From positions 2,232,001-2,296,000 of the forward strand of contig CM066300.1 of assembly GCA_033807695.1 (NCBI GenBank): a DNA stretch of 64,000 nucleotides, read 5' to 3'. The stretch comes from Daedaleopsis sinensis (taxonomy: Eukaryota; Basidiomycota; Agaricomycetes; Polyporales; Polyporaceae). Made by a program: the position numbers and the translations under genes. Positions 12,146 through 22,687 of this stretch are shown here, one piece after another (positions within the stretch are counted from its first letter, which is position 1; every line of letters starts with the position of its first letter). Below the pieces are notes generated by a model that worked only from the letters and a program-made list of their open reading frames with translations, ran no database searches and was not told the DNA's origin.

Positions 12146-12799
12146 GGTCTGTACGAACGCTGCCGGGGTGGTGGGGGGCTCGGGGACCGCGGGTACGGGT
12201 GGTAGGTTGTGTATGTCGGAGTTTCAGAATCTTCGGTATGCTCGGACGAGTCGGCCACATTTTCCGGTTGTTATCTGTTGTTATCGGGATGCGACTTGTG
12301 CGCAGTTAGCCTTGCCTTGCCGAGTCTCCTCTCCTTAGGCATGATACTGCTCTACGCAGCACAAGCAGCTGGTCCTTTCCAGAAGTCCCATGCCGAGCGG
12401 CGTAGCAGTAGGTGATAATTACGCACTGCGGGGGTTCTGCAATTGTCTGAGGTTATATTCGTGGGGACTCAGCAACTTGTGCACGCGTCATGAAACTCCG
12501 CTTGTTCAGCTTCCGTCACCATGTACCTATCCTGCACCTGGGAGCACGGTATCAGCTGGTTGAATCAGGTGCTTTCATGTCACTCAACGCGTGACGTCAC
12601 GCGCAGAACCGGACGATGGACGTGGACGGACTGGGGTTAGCGCTCATTTCATTCGCCTATTATCGCGTCGCCCTGCGTCGCCTTCCGACCCAATTAGTGT
12701 GGGCTCGGATGGGCCTGCCATTTAAGCTCACATCCTCCAAAATTCCTTCTCTCTATCCGCCACCATCTCTCACGCGTCCCCCACAACCAATATTTCAAT
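12146..12799. other. Intergenic, promoter of the DUF7726-like gene
   Basis: 654 bp with no gene seen. It holds the 3' flank of the N-glycanase gene and, from about 12600, a pyrimidine-rich leader ending in the ATG at 12800. Confidence 0.5.
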
Positions 12800-13664
12800 A
12801 TGCCACCCGCTAAGCGCAAGTCCGACGTCCTTGGGCCTGTCATAGACCTCACGGAGGGGCAGTCGGAGGACGAGAACGCCGTCGACGAGGCGACCAACGC
12901 GTCTGGAGGGCCTGTCGCGAAAAAGGCTCGCGTCTCGGACGTCGTCGAGGGGTCGTCCACGGGTGCGAACTTGAAGAAGGGCAAAGCAGCGGCAGACGGC
13001 GCGCCGAAGTCTTGGCGCGAAGTCGTCCTCGAGGGCGAAGATGAGGTGAGCGGCACACACCTATGCCAAGCGCGTCGCGTCGCGGTCATGTCGGCTAATA
13101 CGTGGTCTCTCTCTTCAGGGTGACCTGCCCATCTTGTGAGACTCGCCTTCCGAGCTTCCCGTTCTCGTCGTCGTGGCTGATTGCGTCTTGGTAGCGATGA
13201 CTGCAACGACATACGTAGGAAGATCCGTGCCCTACAGAAGGAGCCTAACTTCAAGGTGAGTTACCATGCGCTTATTTCCTTTCCGTTGATGCTGAGGGGC
13301 TCTCAACATAGATAACTCATTGGCTCAAGGAGATTGGCAACATCAACAACAACTCTTTCCAACGCTTCAGTATGTCTCGGTTTTCTCGTCGTTCTCGAGT
13401 AGGCTCCATGTTGACATGGGCGTAGTGAAAGCATCTGGACCCACGGGGGGTGCAACTAACGGCACTTACTACGCTGCGTAAGTCTTGTGCCATTCAGGCA
13501 TTGTCATTCCTGCTAAAAGGATCGGATTTAGATATGTTTACTTCGAGAAAGTGAGGATTGCCGAAGGTAAAAAGAAGACCCCGAAACGTCTGCGAAACGA
13601 GGCGGATCACTGTGGAGGGATGCCCCGTGAGGACCGTCGGGGCATGTGGGTGTTTGGACCGTGA
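12800..13664 (+). CDS. DUF7726-like nuclear protein with SUMO-interacting motif
   Basis: Six exons encode about 190 residues. The N-terminus has a basic start (PPAKRKSD), a textbook SUMO-interacting motif VIDLT followed by an acidic run, and a second basic patch (KKARVS). The C-terminal half reads DDCNDIRRKIRALQK, ITHWLKEIGNINNNSFQRFM and TYYAAYVYFEKVRIAEGKKK. That matches my memory of the small helical DUF7726 domain, a helix-turn-helix-like fold with a following FxKxR element. Function is unknown. A DNA- or chromatin-associated role is inferred from the basic patches and the motif. Introns start at 13046, 13138, 13256, 13373 and 13480. The stop is at 13662-13664, 78 bp from the stop of the convergent adenylate kinase gene. 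Confidence 0.75.
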
Positions 13665-13742
13665 ACGACCAACGGTGGTGATCGGGGTCGCGTCGCTGTC
13701 GTCTACTGTACATATTAATTGCTTGCTTGCTCACTAATACGC

Positions 13743-14403
13743 CTACGACAGATTCCTGTCCTTTTTCCATGCGTCTATCCATTGCACGATACGGGCGACG
13801 TTCGCCTCGAGGTCTTCGGTTGACTCGCTCTGGAGCTCGACCACGATCTCCTGGGCATAGGATGAACGGGCCTCATCAAGCACAACTTCCATGATCTCGG
13901 CTTGGTTGTTCTCCTGGATCTTTTTGAGAGCATAACCTCTACCGAAGACGGCTCGTCAGTTAGGTTCTGAATGTCGAGATGGATGAAAGAATGCGTACCT
14001 CTGCTCCAGGCGTTCCCATAGCTTCGTGTGGTCACAGCGAAGAACCACGACAAGATCTGCCCAACGTTCGGGGAACAGCTCGCATGTATGCCAGTCCAGA
14101 ATGATGCCGCCTTCTGAAGCAAGGGGTTCGAGCTCGTCGAGCAGCTAGACATGCTGCATAGATCAATCAAGGGGTCCCTGATCGGTTCAATGACAGGTGG
14201 CGTACCTTGTCCTCATCCACAGTATAGCTCTGCCACTCCTCGTCGTATTCCTCATAGAGACTTTTCTCCTTGACCATATTGCCGACGTTGATGTGCTTGA
14301 GTGGAATGGGCGACTCCTGGGCTAGAAGCTCTGCGTGTGTTGTTTTGCCGGTTCCGGGAGTGCCGGTGATGATGATGACGGGTGCTTGTCTGGAGGTCGA
14401 CAT
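13743..14403 (-). CDS. FAP7: Adenylate kinase isoenzyme 6 / Fap7 (ribosome assembly ATPase)
   Basis: About 180 residues in three exons. The P-loop is at residues 14-22 (GTPGTGKTT). INVGNMVKEK and YDEEWQSYTVDEDK follow, then LLDELEPL, ILDWHTCELFPERWADLVVV and LRCDHTKLWERLEQRGY. All are hallmarks of the AK6/hCINAP/Fap7 family, which is nuclear and needed for cleavage of 20S pre-rRNA in 40S maturation. The C-terminus (IMEVVLDEARSSYAQEIVVE) is also typical. The start at 14403 gives the usual N-terminus. Upstream in-frame sequence is Arg-rich leader. Length agrees with the family (about 170-200). Divergent from the seven-helix protein gene. Confidence 0.93.
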
Positions 14404-15065
14404 TGTAGCGTCGGAGGAGGTCACCGAGCGGCAGGAGTGTGGACACTGGAAGAGCTCAGGGCGAAAACATCGAAAGATCTCTGGAGGATCTTGATCGGAG
14501 TTTGCCGCGGCGATCGAGCGATCGAGCGCCAACGACCGGCTGGGTCTCCCGCGACGAGGGGTCCTGAACGTCGCCTGAACCACGTCCTCTGCTCTCCGCT
14601 CTGCTCTCCCGCGACTTTCTGCATGTTTCTCAAGCTGGAACCAACCTCGGCGCGCGACCGTCCACGCTGGACGGACACGATGGGGGTTATGCGGATGACG
14701 GAAAGAGTAAAGGCAGGCTATCAATTTGGGCGCAATAGGGCTTAATTACCCCAGGAAGAGCGTGTGTCGACGGTTGCTACAATTCATTTATTAATGGGGA
14801 CAGACGACGTGTGCCGAGAGATTGCCCAAGCTCTGTCCGTCGTTGCCTGGCACTCCTTCCTTGCCCCCTCGACCTCCTCCAGTCCGCTGTCGCCCCCGAC
14901 AGCCTCTTCTCCCGTCCGCCGTCGGCCTCCTCAATATCTATCTCTCTCCCTCTCTCCCTCGTCGTCCCTCGTCGTCCCCTTCCCTCCCTCCAGATGTCCT
15001 CCTCCCGGTGAGGTCCTTTCATTTCTTCAGATTCTGTCCTCCGCCATCCTCGCTCCACGTCGCCC
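14404..15065. promoter_or_regulatory. Divergent promoter with CT-rich leader
   Basis: 662 bp between two start codons. 14930-15000 is strongly pyrimidine-rich (repeated CTCTCCCT/CGTCGTC), a common feature near transcription starts in basidiomycetes. Open frames here are low-complexity readings of that tract. Confidence 0.45.
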
Positions 15066-17469
15066 ATGGCATCGACACCGACCTCGAGCTTTTCTTCCGG
15101 CGCTTCGGCCTCAGCCACCTCGGTCCGCACTCACTCCCCCGCTCCCCCGCTGCACTCAACCACCCCGCACACTGTCATTGTCACGGCCACGGCCCATGAC
15201 ACGGACGACGTCCCGAACGGCGCATCTGCCTACATCTCGTCCTGCTCTGGCCCGGTCTGCGAAACCCCCGATGTTGTTCATGTTGTAATCCATACCACCA
15301 TAACCATCCCGGACTTCAACCGCTATTACAAGGGTACCCCCATCTCTTCCTTCCAGCCCGCATATATTGCTCTCGCCGATGGCACTCTCACCAGCTCCGT
15401 ATACACGTCCCATCTGCACGTCTCCCAAGGCTGGCTTGTTATGGCCGGTGCCTTCGGCGTCTTCTTCATCCGCAACACCTACCGGGCCATCCAGTACACC
15501 AGGACGGTGAACGCGAAGAACAAGTCCCTGTTCTACATGCTCGTTGTCAGCCAGGCACTCGGAGTCATTGCCTCAGTCACTATCGTTGTGTCTGATTTGG
15601 CACCGACGCTGGATTGCACCGCGTAAGTCGTATTTGGATAGTATCATACTAAGTATTCATCCTTGATGTTATCAGGGCTGGCATGCTCAAGAAGGGAGGA
15701 GCACTAATATCGACTACGCTGCTGGTACGAGTCATCCTATACACGTTGTTCCGCACTGACATTGGCTCAGGTAACCGGCATATTAGGCACGAAGGCGTAC
15801 AGATGCCTGAGCAACGCCGGATTCGTTATTGTTATATTGGCATTACTTCGCTCAACCATCATTGCTGTGTTCGGTATCGTTATAGTGGAATATCGGGGCG
15901 GTAGGAGAATAACTGGTGAGCGGCTATGTTCCACGGTGTTCAGTCCTGCCAATCTCACATCGTGAAGGCACTTGCGGGACCGTCTCCGAATCGCCTCTAT
16001 TACCGATCTCTATAATTTTGCAATTCCTAGAAGCCTGCTTTATATGCGTTTGCTGTGAGCTCACCTCCACTTGTTGTATGCGCCTTGAGCTCACCTTGGG
16101 CAGTCTTGTGGGCTGTTTACAGATCCTATCGCAGTCCTGCGGACCATGCCCGACTGTCACTTCCTCCGGAAGAAGAGGATGAGACTAGCTCGATTGGGTC
16201 AACGGAGAAAGATCAATTTCCCCAAGGAGGCCCCGGTCGTAGGGGCTGGTGGGACTATGTCCCCAATCCTGATCCTGAGAGGCTGGCAGATGACGCTTCC
16301 TCATCTTCAGTACACGACACACAGAGAAATGTGCTTAGTCGGATCCATCGATGGTGGTCTGGTGAACCAAGGATTCCTAGTACGGCGTACCACCGAAAGC
16401 CGTCGATACCAGGAGATGTGCCGCTCTCACAACCTGCACGCATATCATCGGTCTCCAATGCCGCGTCGTTCCGGATACCCACTACTCAGGAAAATGAACG
16501 TCCAAGAGCCAGCTCGCCCCCTCCTCCATCAACTATGGAACGGATCATCCGCTTTGTCCCGAGAGCGGATGTCCTTCGAAGCATGCTTAAAAACGAAGTA
16601 CGCACATTCCTTTCCTCGGCGCAAACGTTTCCCACTGACGATCGCATAGTTATTGTACACTACCTTCATTGCCGCGGTACTCCTTGTGATCGCAGTCGTC
16701 ATGTTGGTCGGTGTTACGCAACAGTTCTTACTCGGACCCACAAGCTGGATACTATTTGATTGTGAGTCTAACGAATGTGTTCTTTCGAGCGGCGTGTTGA
16801 TGTGGTGCATCAGGGGTCATTATCTCGATGTGCACCATGCATAGTTTCGGTCGAGTGGCCCATCGTCACGAACGCGAGGCATGGCTACAGGATCCTGCGC
16901 ATTGGCGGTCAATGCCGCATCATGCTGAGGTCGAGGATGTGTCGGCTTTGCGGCCTAGGAACTCTCGTCGACCGTGGTCACCCGTCAGCGTCGCATCCAA
17001 TTGGCGACAAAGACACCGTTCTCGCGGAGAATCGGACGTTCCAAGCACCTTCGTCCCAAACTATCGCTCCGGCGAGTTCTCCATCCAGGAGCCGATCACG
17101 CCTACACGACCGTCCCGGGTACAATCAGGCTCGTCCGCACGCTCGCCCGAACGACCGTCAGATCTATCGAGGTCAACTTCCATCATGTCGTGTCGCCTCA
17201 CTTCCATGGACTCTCCCTTTAGACCGCCAGCCGAAGGGCGTGGACATGGCTCTCCCACCATCCTCCCGTCACCCGACTACCCCCCCACGGGCGCATCCAC
17301 CCCGCCATGGGACACCCAAATCTCGTCCGCGCCGCCTACAGTCCTACAACGGTCGCCGTACTCGCCTCGACGCAGCGACTCCCCAGGGCCGTTGGGCCCT
17401 CTGTCTTGCCTACCACGACAGATGTCGCGAGCAGAACATCCTGAACCGCGACGATCAGATGCAGGGTAG
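15066..17469 (+). CDS. Seven-helix membrane protein, receptor-like
   Basis: No family recognised. Joining exons gives an N-terminal Ser/Thr-rich region of about 115 residues and seven hydrophobic segments. TM1 is GWLVMAGAFGVFFI, TM2 SLFYMLVVSQALGVIASV, TM3 GALISTTLLVTGILG and TM4 FVIVILALLRSTIIAVFGIV. TM5 is LPISIILQFLEACFICVCF, TM6 YTTFIAAVLLVIAVVMLVG and TM7 WILFDWVIISMCTM. A loop of about 150 polar residues lies between TM5 and TM6. About 200 Ser/Pro/Arg-rich residues follow TM7. This outline resembles a G-protein-coupled receptor with a long third intracellular loop, but no family motif (such as DRY or NPxxY) is evident. Introns include those starting near 15624, 15725, 15915, 16055, 16597 and 16761. 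A transporter or unrelated tetraspan-like protein remains possible. The stop is at 17467-17469. Confidence 0.7.
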
Positions 17470-18407
17470 TCCCCGGCGCGGCGACGTCGAGCTTACTGTA
17501 CGCTTCAGCTTTCGGGGCGATGGATCCTTGTCGGGTATTGTCGGGTGAGCTGGGTCTGCTCCAGCCGACGGACTGTTGTACTGCTACGCTGCTTTGCTGC
17601 TATCACCCTGGACCCTGGAGGAGGAAGGAGGAAGGAGGAGAGGGCCAGGCCTCTTCGAATTCCCGTACTTTATTAGTCGCTCATTACACCGCTTCCATAC
17701 GTACTTGTGTACATTATATCATAGCCCCGCATGTCGCACTGCTGTCTCCCGCATCCAGCCAACTATGTCTACTTCTACTCATCATCGTCCGTAATTGCAT
17801 GGATGGCCGAGCTTCACCTCTTTGGTCAAGACATTCTTGTGGTTCCTGAAGTAACGGGTTGTGTGACCATCGCGCGCGCTACTTGTGCTAGTTCGTGGTT
17901 GCTTCCCAACCACTGCATACGTGACTGGGTTTCCTCTCTCTCCTCGTATCATCCTTGTCGCCGACCATGATATTGGCTGATCCATTTCAAAGAAGCGGAG
18001 TCCACTATCTGGACGTCGTTGTATGCGTGATATATGCTCACTCACCGATACTGGGCCCGCGCCTTAGACAGCTGTGACTCCCCGGTCCCGAGCCAAACGC
18101 AGTTCAAATGTCTCAGTATCCTCAAACCATGGACCGGTTCTGTATGTGCTATCCTTGCTTCTCAGTCTTGTTATGAGGCTAACGCGGATGGCCAGGACCA
18201 CGGAAGCAAGCTGCAGTGCCAGGCAGGATTCGAATGGATAGCACTTGAAGCTCGCAATAATGTCAGCCTCTAATCAACGGTCCTCAAAAGCTCGCCGCAG
18301 GGTATTCTCCACCTCATTCTGCTCTCTCATCTTTACCCCCTGCGAAGCCGGCTTCGCTTCCCCTTTCGCCCAGCTATCCTTGCTTTGTTCGACACCAAGG
18401 CTCAGGC
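17470..18407. other. Intergenic, no gene seen
   Basis: 938 bp with 3' flank of the receptor-like gene, a short GGAGGAAGGAGGA purine tract near 17615, and the promoter of the lyase gene. A tRNA-like B-box near 18226 was examined and dismissed. Confidence 0.55.
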
Positions 18408-20885
18408 ATGCCGCGGTCGCACATGGTTCCTTCTTCGCTCCTCCCCTTGGTCCTCGTAGCCACAGCTGGTCTAACTGCCGGTAAGTACCGCTGGATGCTA
18501 CTCATGCCGCACCATTTAACCCCTTGATCCGTAGCGGACATCACCGATTGGGTCAACGTCAACTACGTGCTCAAGCAGGCCACCGCGGGCTCCTTGGGCA
18601 CTTCCTCAGCGAGGCAGAGCATCGTGAGCAAGGCTGGCAGTACCGCCCAGTCTGGTCCCTGGTGTAAGTGGTTACATCCCTGCTTAAGCTTCGCAGGAGG
18701 CTGACCCCTTCTCCCTAGCTATCGTGACCAAGAACAGCGTGAAGCCGCCGAACGGGGACGTGCATGACTATCTGAGTTGGGCACCTTAGTGAGTCCATAT
18801 CCTTGGTGCTGCACTGACCTCCTCTTACACGGACTACCACGCTAGCTACTGGGCGAATTGCAACTGGTGCTCGAAGGGGACGAGCCACCTGGCAGGTCCG
18901 GCTAATAGCACTGGCGACAACGGTCTCGATGATGACTCCGGCGACGACGACGACGACTCAGGCTCGTTCACGGGAGACGACCCTTATGAGGACGGCGGGG
19001 ACGACGCTGTCTTGCTCTCTACTGACGTCGTCTTTTCACCCAGAGATGGTGTTCACTTCCCCGGCCTATACTCTGGCCACGCCCATCGCCGCATGTTCCG
19101 GAGAAAACGTTCGGGCTTGGACTATGGGATCAGCAACGACAATGCGGTAGTACGCCGGGAAGACGACGAGGATTGCTCAGACGTTGTGCTCGCCGCTGAC
19201 AGTGTACCGGCACCGCCCGATACTCCCGCTCGCCCAAACGCTGCCCCCGTCCCGACCATACCTTCGATCCCAACGAATGTGCCCACCGACGCTCCTCGAC
19301 CAACAATTAGTCACCCCACTCACAGCGTCGATGGCATTTCTACAAAGACCACGAGTTCGCACTCATCCTACACACCCAAACCAGTGACTGCAACTCCTTC
19401 CCCTGCGGACGCTCACGCAAAGACTGATAGGAGGAAGCCTGCCTCGTCCACCGCTAAGTGTACTCCATCCCCTACAAAATCTCTGGCCCCTTCAGCGAGT
19501 GAGCAACTCTCATCTCCCTCACTATGAATCATCCTCATCATGTCTGGTCTAGCATGGACTACCTGTCCTTATGTGCGCCGCGACGGCAATCGTAACCCCG
19601 ATGTAGACACAGTCCCAGACTCTCGTGCTGTCATGGCCATGACTCAATCAGTCTTGTACAACGCCGTTGCGTTTGCGATGGGGAAGGCCAACACGTACTC
19701 GCAGAACGCGGCGAAGTTCATCGACGCGTGGTTCCTGTCTTCAGCGACCGCCATGAACCCGAACATGAACTTTGGGCAACTCATTCGCGGCCCCGGGAAG
19801 GAGCACCAGATAGGCACGTACACGGGCATCCTCGACTTGCGCGAGTTCGTCAAGATCGCGAACAGCATCCAGCTCCTCAAGGCCGCCGGAAGTCCCGACT
19901 GGACGAGCGCACGCGACTCGGCGATGAAGACTTGGACGCAGTCGTACACCTCGTGGTTGCAGAACAGTGCCCTTGGCAAGCAGGTCGCGGGTACTGGAAA
20001 GTAAGCTTGGAACTCTCTATCTTTTCATCACTATTTATTGACAATTGTACCCTCAGCAATCAACGTTCCTTCTATGTCACTCAGCTGGCCGGGGCCCAGA
20101 TGCTCATTAACGACTTGCAGGGTGCTCAAACCACTCTCAAGAAGTACTTTGCGGGCCCTTTCCTGGACCAGATCGCTGCGAGCGGAGAGCAGCCTTTCGA
20201 GGCGGTTCGGACACGTCCGTACCATTACCGCTGCTTCAACCTGGAGGCGATGATCGTGAGTGCACTCTCTCAGCTATCCTACTATTTGTATGCTCTACTA
20301 ACACGCTTTGGCCAGACGAACGCGAAACTGGGGGATCAACTCGGCATAAACCTCTGGACCGCGAAGTCTAAGTACGGTTCGACAATCCAGACCGCCGTCG
20401 ACTACACCATGAAGGTCATCCCCAAGGGCGAAGACGTCTCGGAGATCGTACCTCACGTGGCGGCGGTCGCTGCAGCCTACGGCGACCCCGACGGCAAGTA
20501 CGCGAGTTTCCTCAAGCAGAAAGGCGGCAGCTACACGAGCCAACCCTTCTGGTTCTACGATCAGACCGACGCGCTTCCCAACTCACCCGCAGGGCGCGCG
20601 CAGGCGACCAAGAAGAAGAATCGCCGGGAAGTCGTGATCCAGCTCGAGCAGGCCGCGATGGCTGACGGCGACAACGCGCAACCGTACCTCGGCACCGCGG
20701 GGGAGGTTGTCGGCGAGGCGGAGGACACCATGCATGAGGCGGCGGAGGTAGCGTTCGCATGTCCTGCGGTGTTCGGCGAGGCACTGGAGACGGAGTTGGA
20801 CGACGGCCTCTGGGTCACTTGCGAGCAGCTGAAACCGTACTTCCTCGGCGAGATTCTTCCCGTCAACGCGACGAGTGTTGTATGA
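18408..20885 (+). CDS. Alginate-lyase-family (chondroitin AC/alginate lyase fold) secreted enzyme
   Basis: A secreted polysaccharide-lyase-like protein. The signal peptide is residues 1-24 (LLPLVLVATAGLTA), cut by an intron at 18480. The family core is clear: HDYLSWAPYYWANCNWC, CPYVRRDGNRNPDVDT, AMTQSVLYNAVAFAMGKA, TAMNPNMNFGQL, GTYTGILDLREFVKIANS, SFYVTQLAGAQMLIND, EAVRTRPYHYRCFNLEAMI and VAAAYGDPDGKYA. RTRPYHYR is the likely catalytic region. Unusually, about 215 low-complexity residues (18868-19498, acidic then Ser/Thr/Pro-rich) separate NCNWC from CPYVRRDG inside the domain. A tail of about 110 residues follows the domain, including a KKKNRR stretch. The natural substrate in this family in fungi is unclear to me. 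The stop is at 20883-20885. Confidence 0.85.
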
Positions 20886-21196
20886 TGTCTTGGGTGGCAA
20901 TCTATAACTACACCTATTTTCGGAAGCCTAGAGAGTGGTCTGGTGTGGGTGCAAAAAGCAATGGGGTACCAGTGAGTGCATAGTAGTCTATAGTAGTGCA
21001 TAGTGGAGGTGCCGGCACAGCCCGGGCCTGGATGAGCCACAGTGGCGGGTAGATGGGCAGAGGCGCCCGGAACGGGAACAAACAAGGAAGGGTGTGTGAC
21101 CACTGGACTGTGCGCTGTTCCTCGTTACGCCATCACCCACTCCTCCCCTCCGTGTATTGTATTTTCCCTCTGCCCCGCCCCGACCTCGACATAGAC
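20886..21196. other. Intergenic, promoter of the Rab5 gene
   Basis: 311 bp. It includes a short direct repeat (CATAGTAGT / ATAGTAGTGCATAGTGG near 20978-21006) and the Rab5 leader. No gene seen. Confidence 0.5.
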
Positions 21197-22293
21197 ATGG
21201 CCGACGCTGCTTCCGGCTCGACAGAGAGGTCCGTTCAGGTCAAGTTGGTGCTGCTCGGTGCGTATCTTTCGTCTCCCGACGTACAGCTGCGCATGCTCCA
21301 TCCCTTCCTCGACGTGCACACTCTACGGGAAGGGAGACCGTGCCCTCGATTTTACCGCTCCCGAAGGGATCTTGGGTTAATGAGTGAGTTGAACAGGGAT
21401 GCTGACAGGTTTGCGCTACTACAGGTGAGGCAGCGGTTGGGAAGTCATCTATTGTGCTGCGATTCGTGCGTGATCCACCCTTCCATCCTCACACATATGT
21501 CCTGACGTGCACTCGCAGGTTTCAAACGAGTTCCAAGCCAACAAGGAGCCTACAATTGGTGCTGCCTTCCTCACGCAGAAGTGCCGTTTGGAGGACCGTG
21601 TGCTGCGATATGAGATTTGGGACACGGCCGGCCAGGAACGATTCCACTCCCTCGCAGTGCGTGCCACAGTTGTCTTCTCTACTCACTCTCTAGCCCTAAA
21701 CTTCTTGTTCCTTGCCAGCCCATGTACTACCGTAATGCACAAGCCGCTGTGGTCGTCTACGACGTCACGAAGGCATCCAGCCTGGAGAAGGCGAAGACAT
21801 GGGTGAAGGAGCTCCAGCGGCAAGCGAACCCTAACATCGTCATCGCCCTCGCAGGCAACAAGATTGATCTCGTCACCCCATCCTCCTCGTCGTCCACGCC
21901 CGAGTCCGAAGACGAGGCCGACGATGCGACGGCGACCCCTGGCGAGACAGCTACTTCAGGCGAGCCCGAGAGCCTCCGGCAGGTGCCCAGGGACGAGGCA
22001 GAAGCGTACGCGCAGGAGGCCGGTTTGCTATTCTTCGAGACGTCTGCGAAGACGGGCGAAGGTGTGGTGGATATTTTCACCGAGATCGGTAAGCGACCTC
22101 TGCGCCGTTGTGCTGCGCCGTGCTCATTGCTCTGCCACTGCTGTCCACAGCCAAGAAGATCCCCATCGACCAGATTTTGGCTTCGACCCGCGGCAGCCAG
22201 CGCCCTGGTGCCGCATCTGGTCGCGCTGCCCAGGAAGGCGGTGTCAACTTGGAGGAGAACAACGCGAAGGGCAAGGATGCGTGCAATTGCTGA
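21197..22293 (+). CDS. YPT5: Rab5-type small GTPase (Ypt5/Vps21 family)
   Basis: Regulates early endosome fusion. The G motifs are intact: GEAAVGKSS (P-loop), switch I with [33 protein letters not shown] and [13 protein letters not shown] and [20 protein letters not shown] are specific to the Rab5 subfamily. The C-terminus ends CNC, a di-cysteine site for geranylgeranyl groups. Between NKID and the family's next element there is an acidic Ser/Thr-rich insert of about 30 residues. The first intron is long for this locus (21258-21424, 167 bp). The others start near 21467, 21655 and 22089. The stop is at 22291-22293. Confidence 0.95.
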
Positions 22294-22687
22294 TTCCCGC
22301 AATACCCATCTTACGAGCCCCTTCCACGCGTGACGACTCTAATGCCCACCTATACAGTATTACTTACCCTCCGCCCTTTTCTTCTTTCACCTTGTTTGAT
22401 CTATATGGCCTTCTCCCGTACATGTACTTGCTGTCATATTGGAGCGGTATTGGACTGACATATCATATTTTGATGTTGTCATTAACTTAGCTCGTCAATA
22501 GCTCGTAGACCTACTTCCGAGATGATCACATTCGCAGGTGAGTGAGAGAGGCCAAGAACCTTAATCAAGATGCCATTCTAGTGACGGATACTTGCACAAC
22601 ACTCGTCAGTAAATACATTGAGGACTTTGTTTTGCTATCGAAACAGTACGGAGCCAAGACGACCAACAGACAACAGACAGCAGCAAG
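22294..22687. other. Convergent 3' intergenic region
   Basis: 394 bp between the stops of the Rab5 and arrestin genes. AT-richer than coding DNA. No gene seen. Confidence 0.55.

Noticed and set aside
18100..18270. GGATTCGAATGG and GTTCAAATG, resembling tRNA B-boxes
   Set aside because: No matching A-box or foldable acceptor and T stems on either strand.
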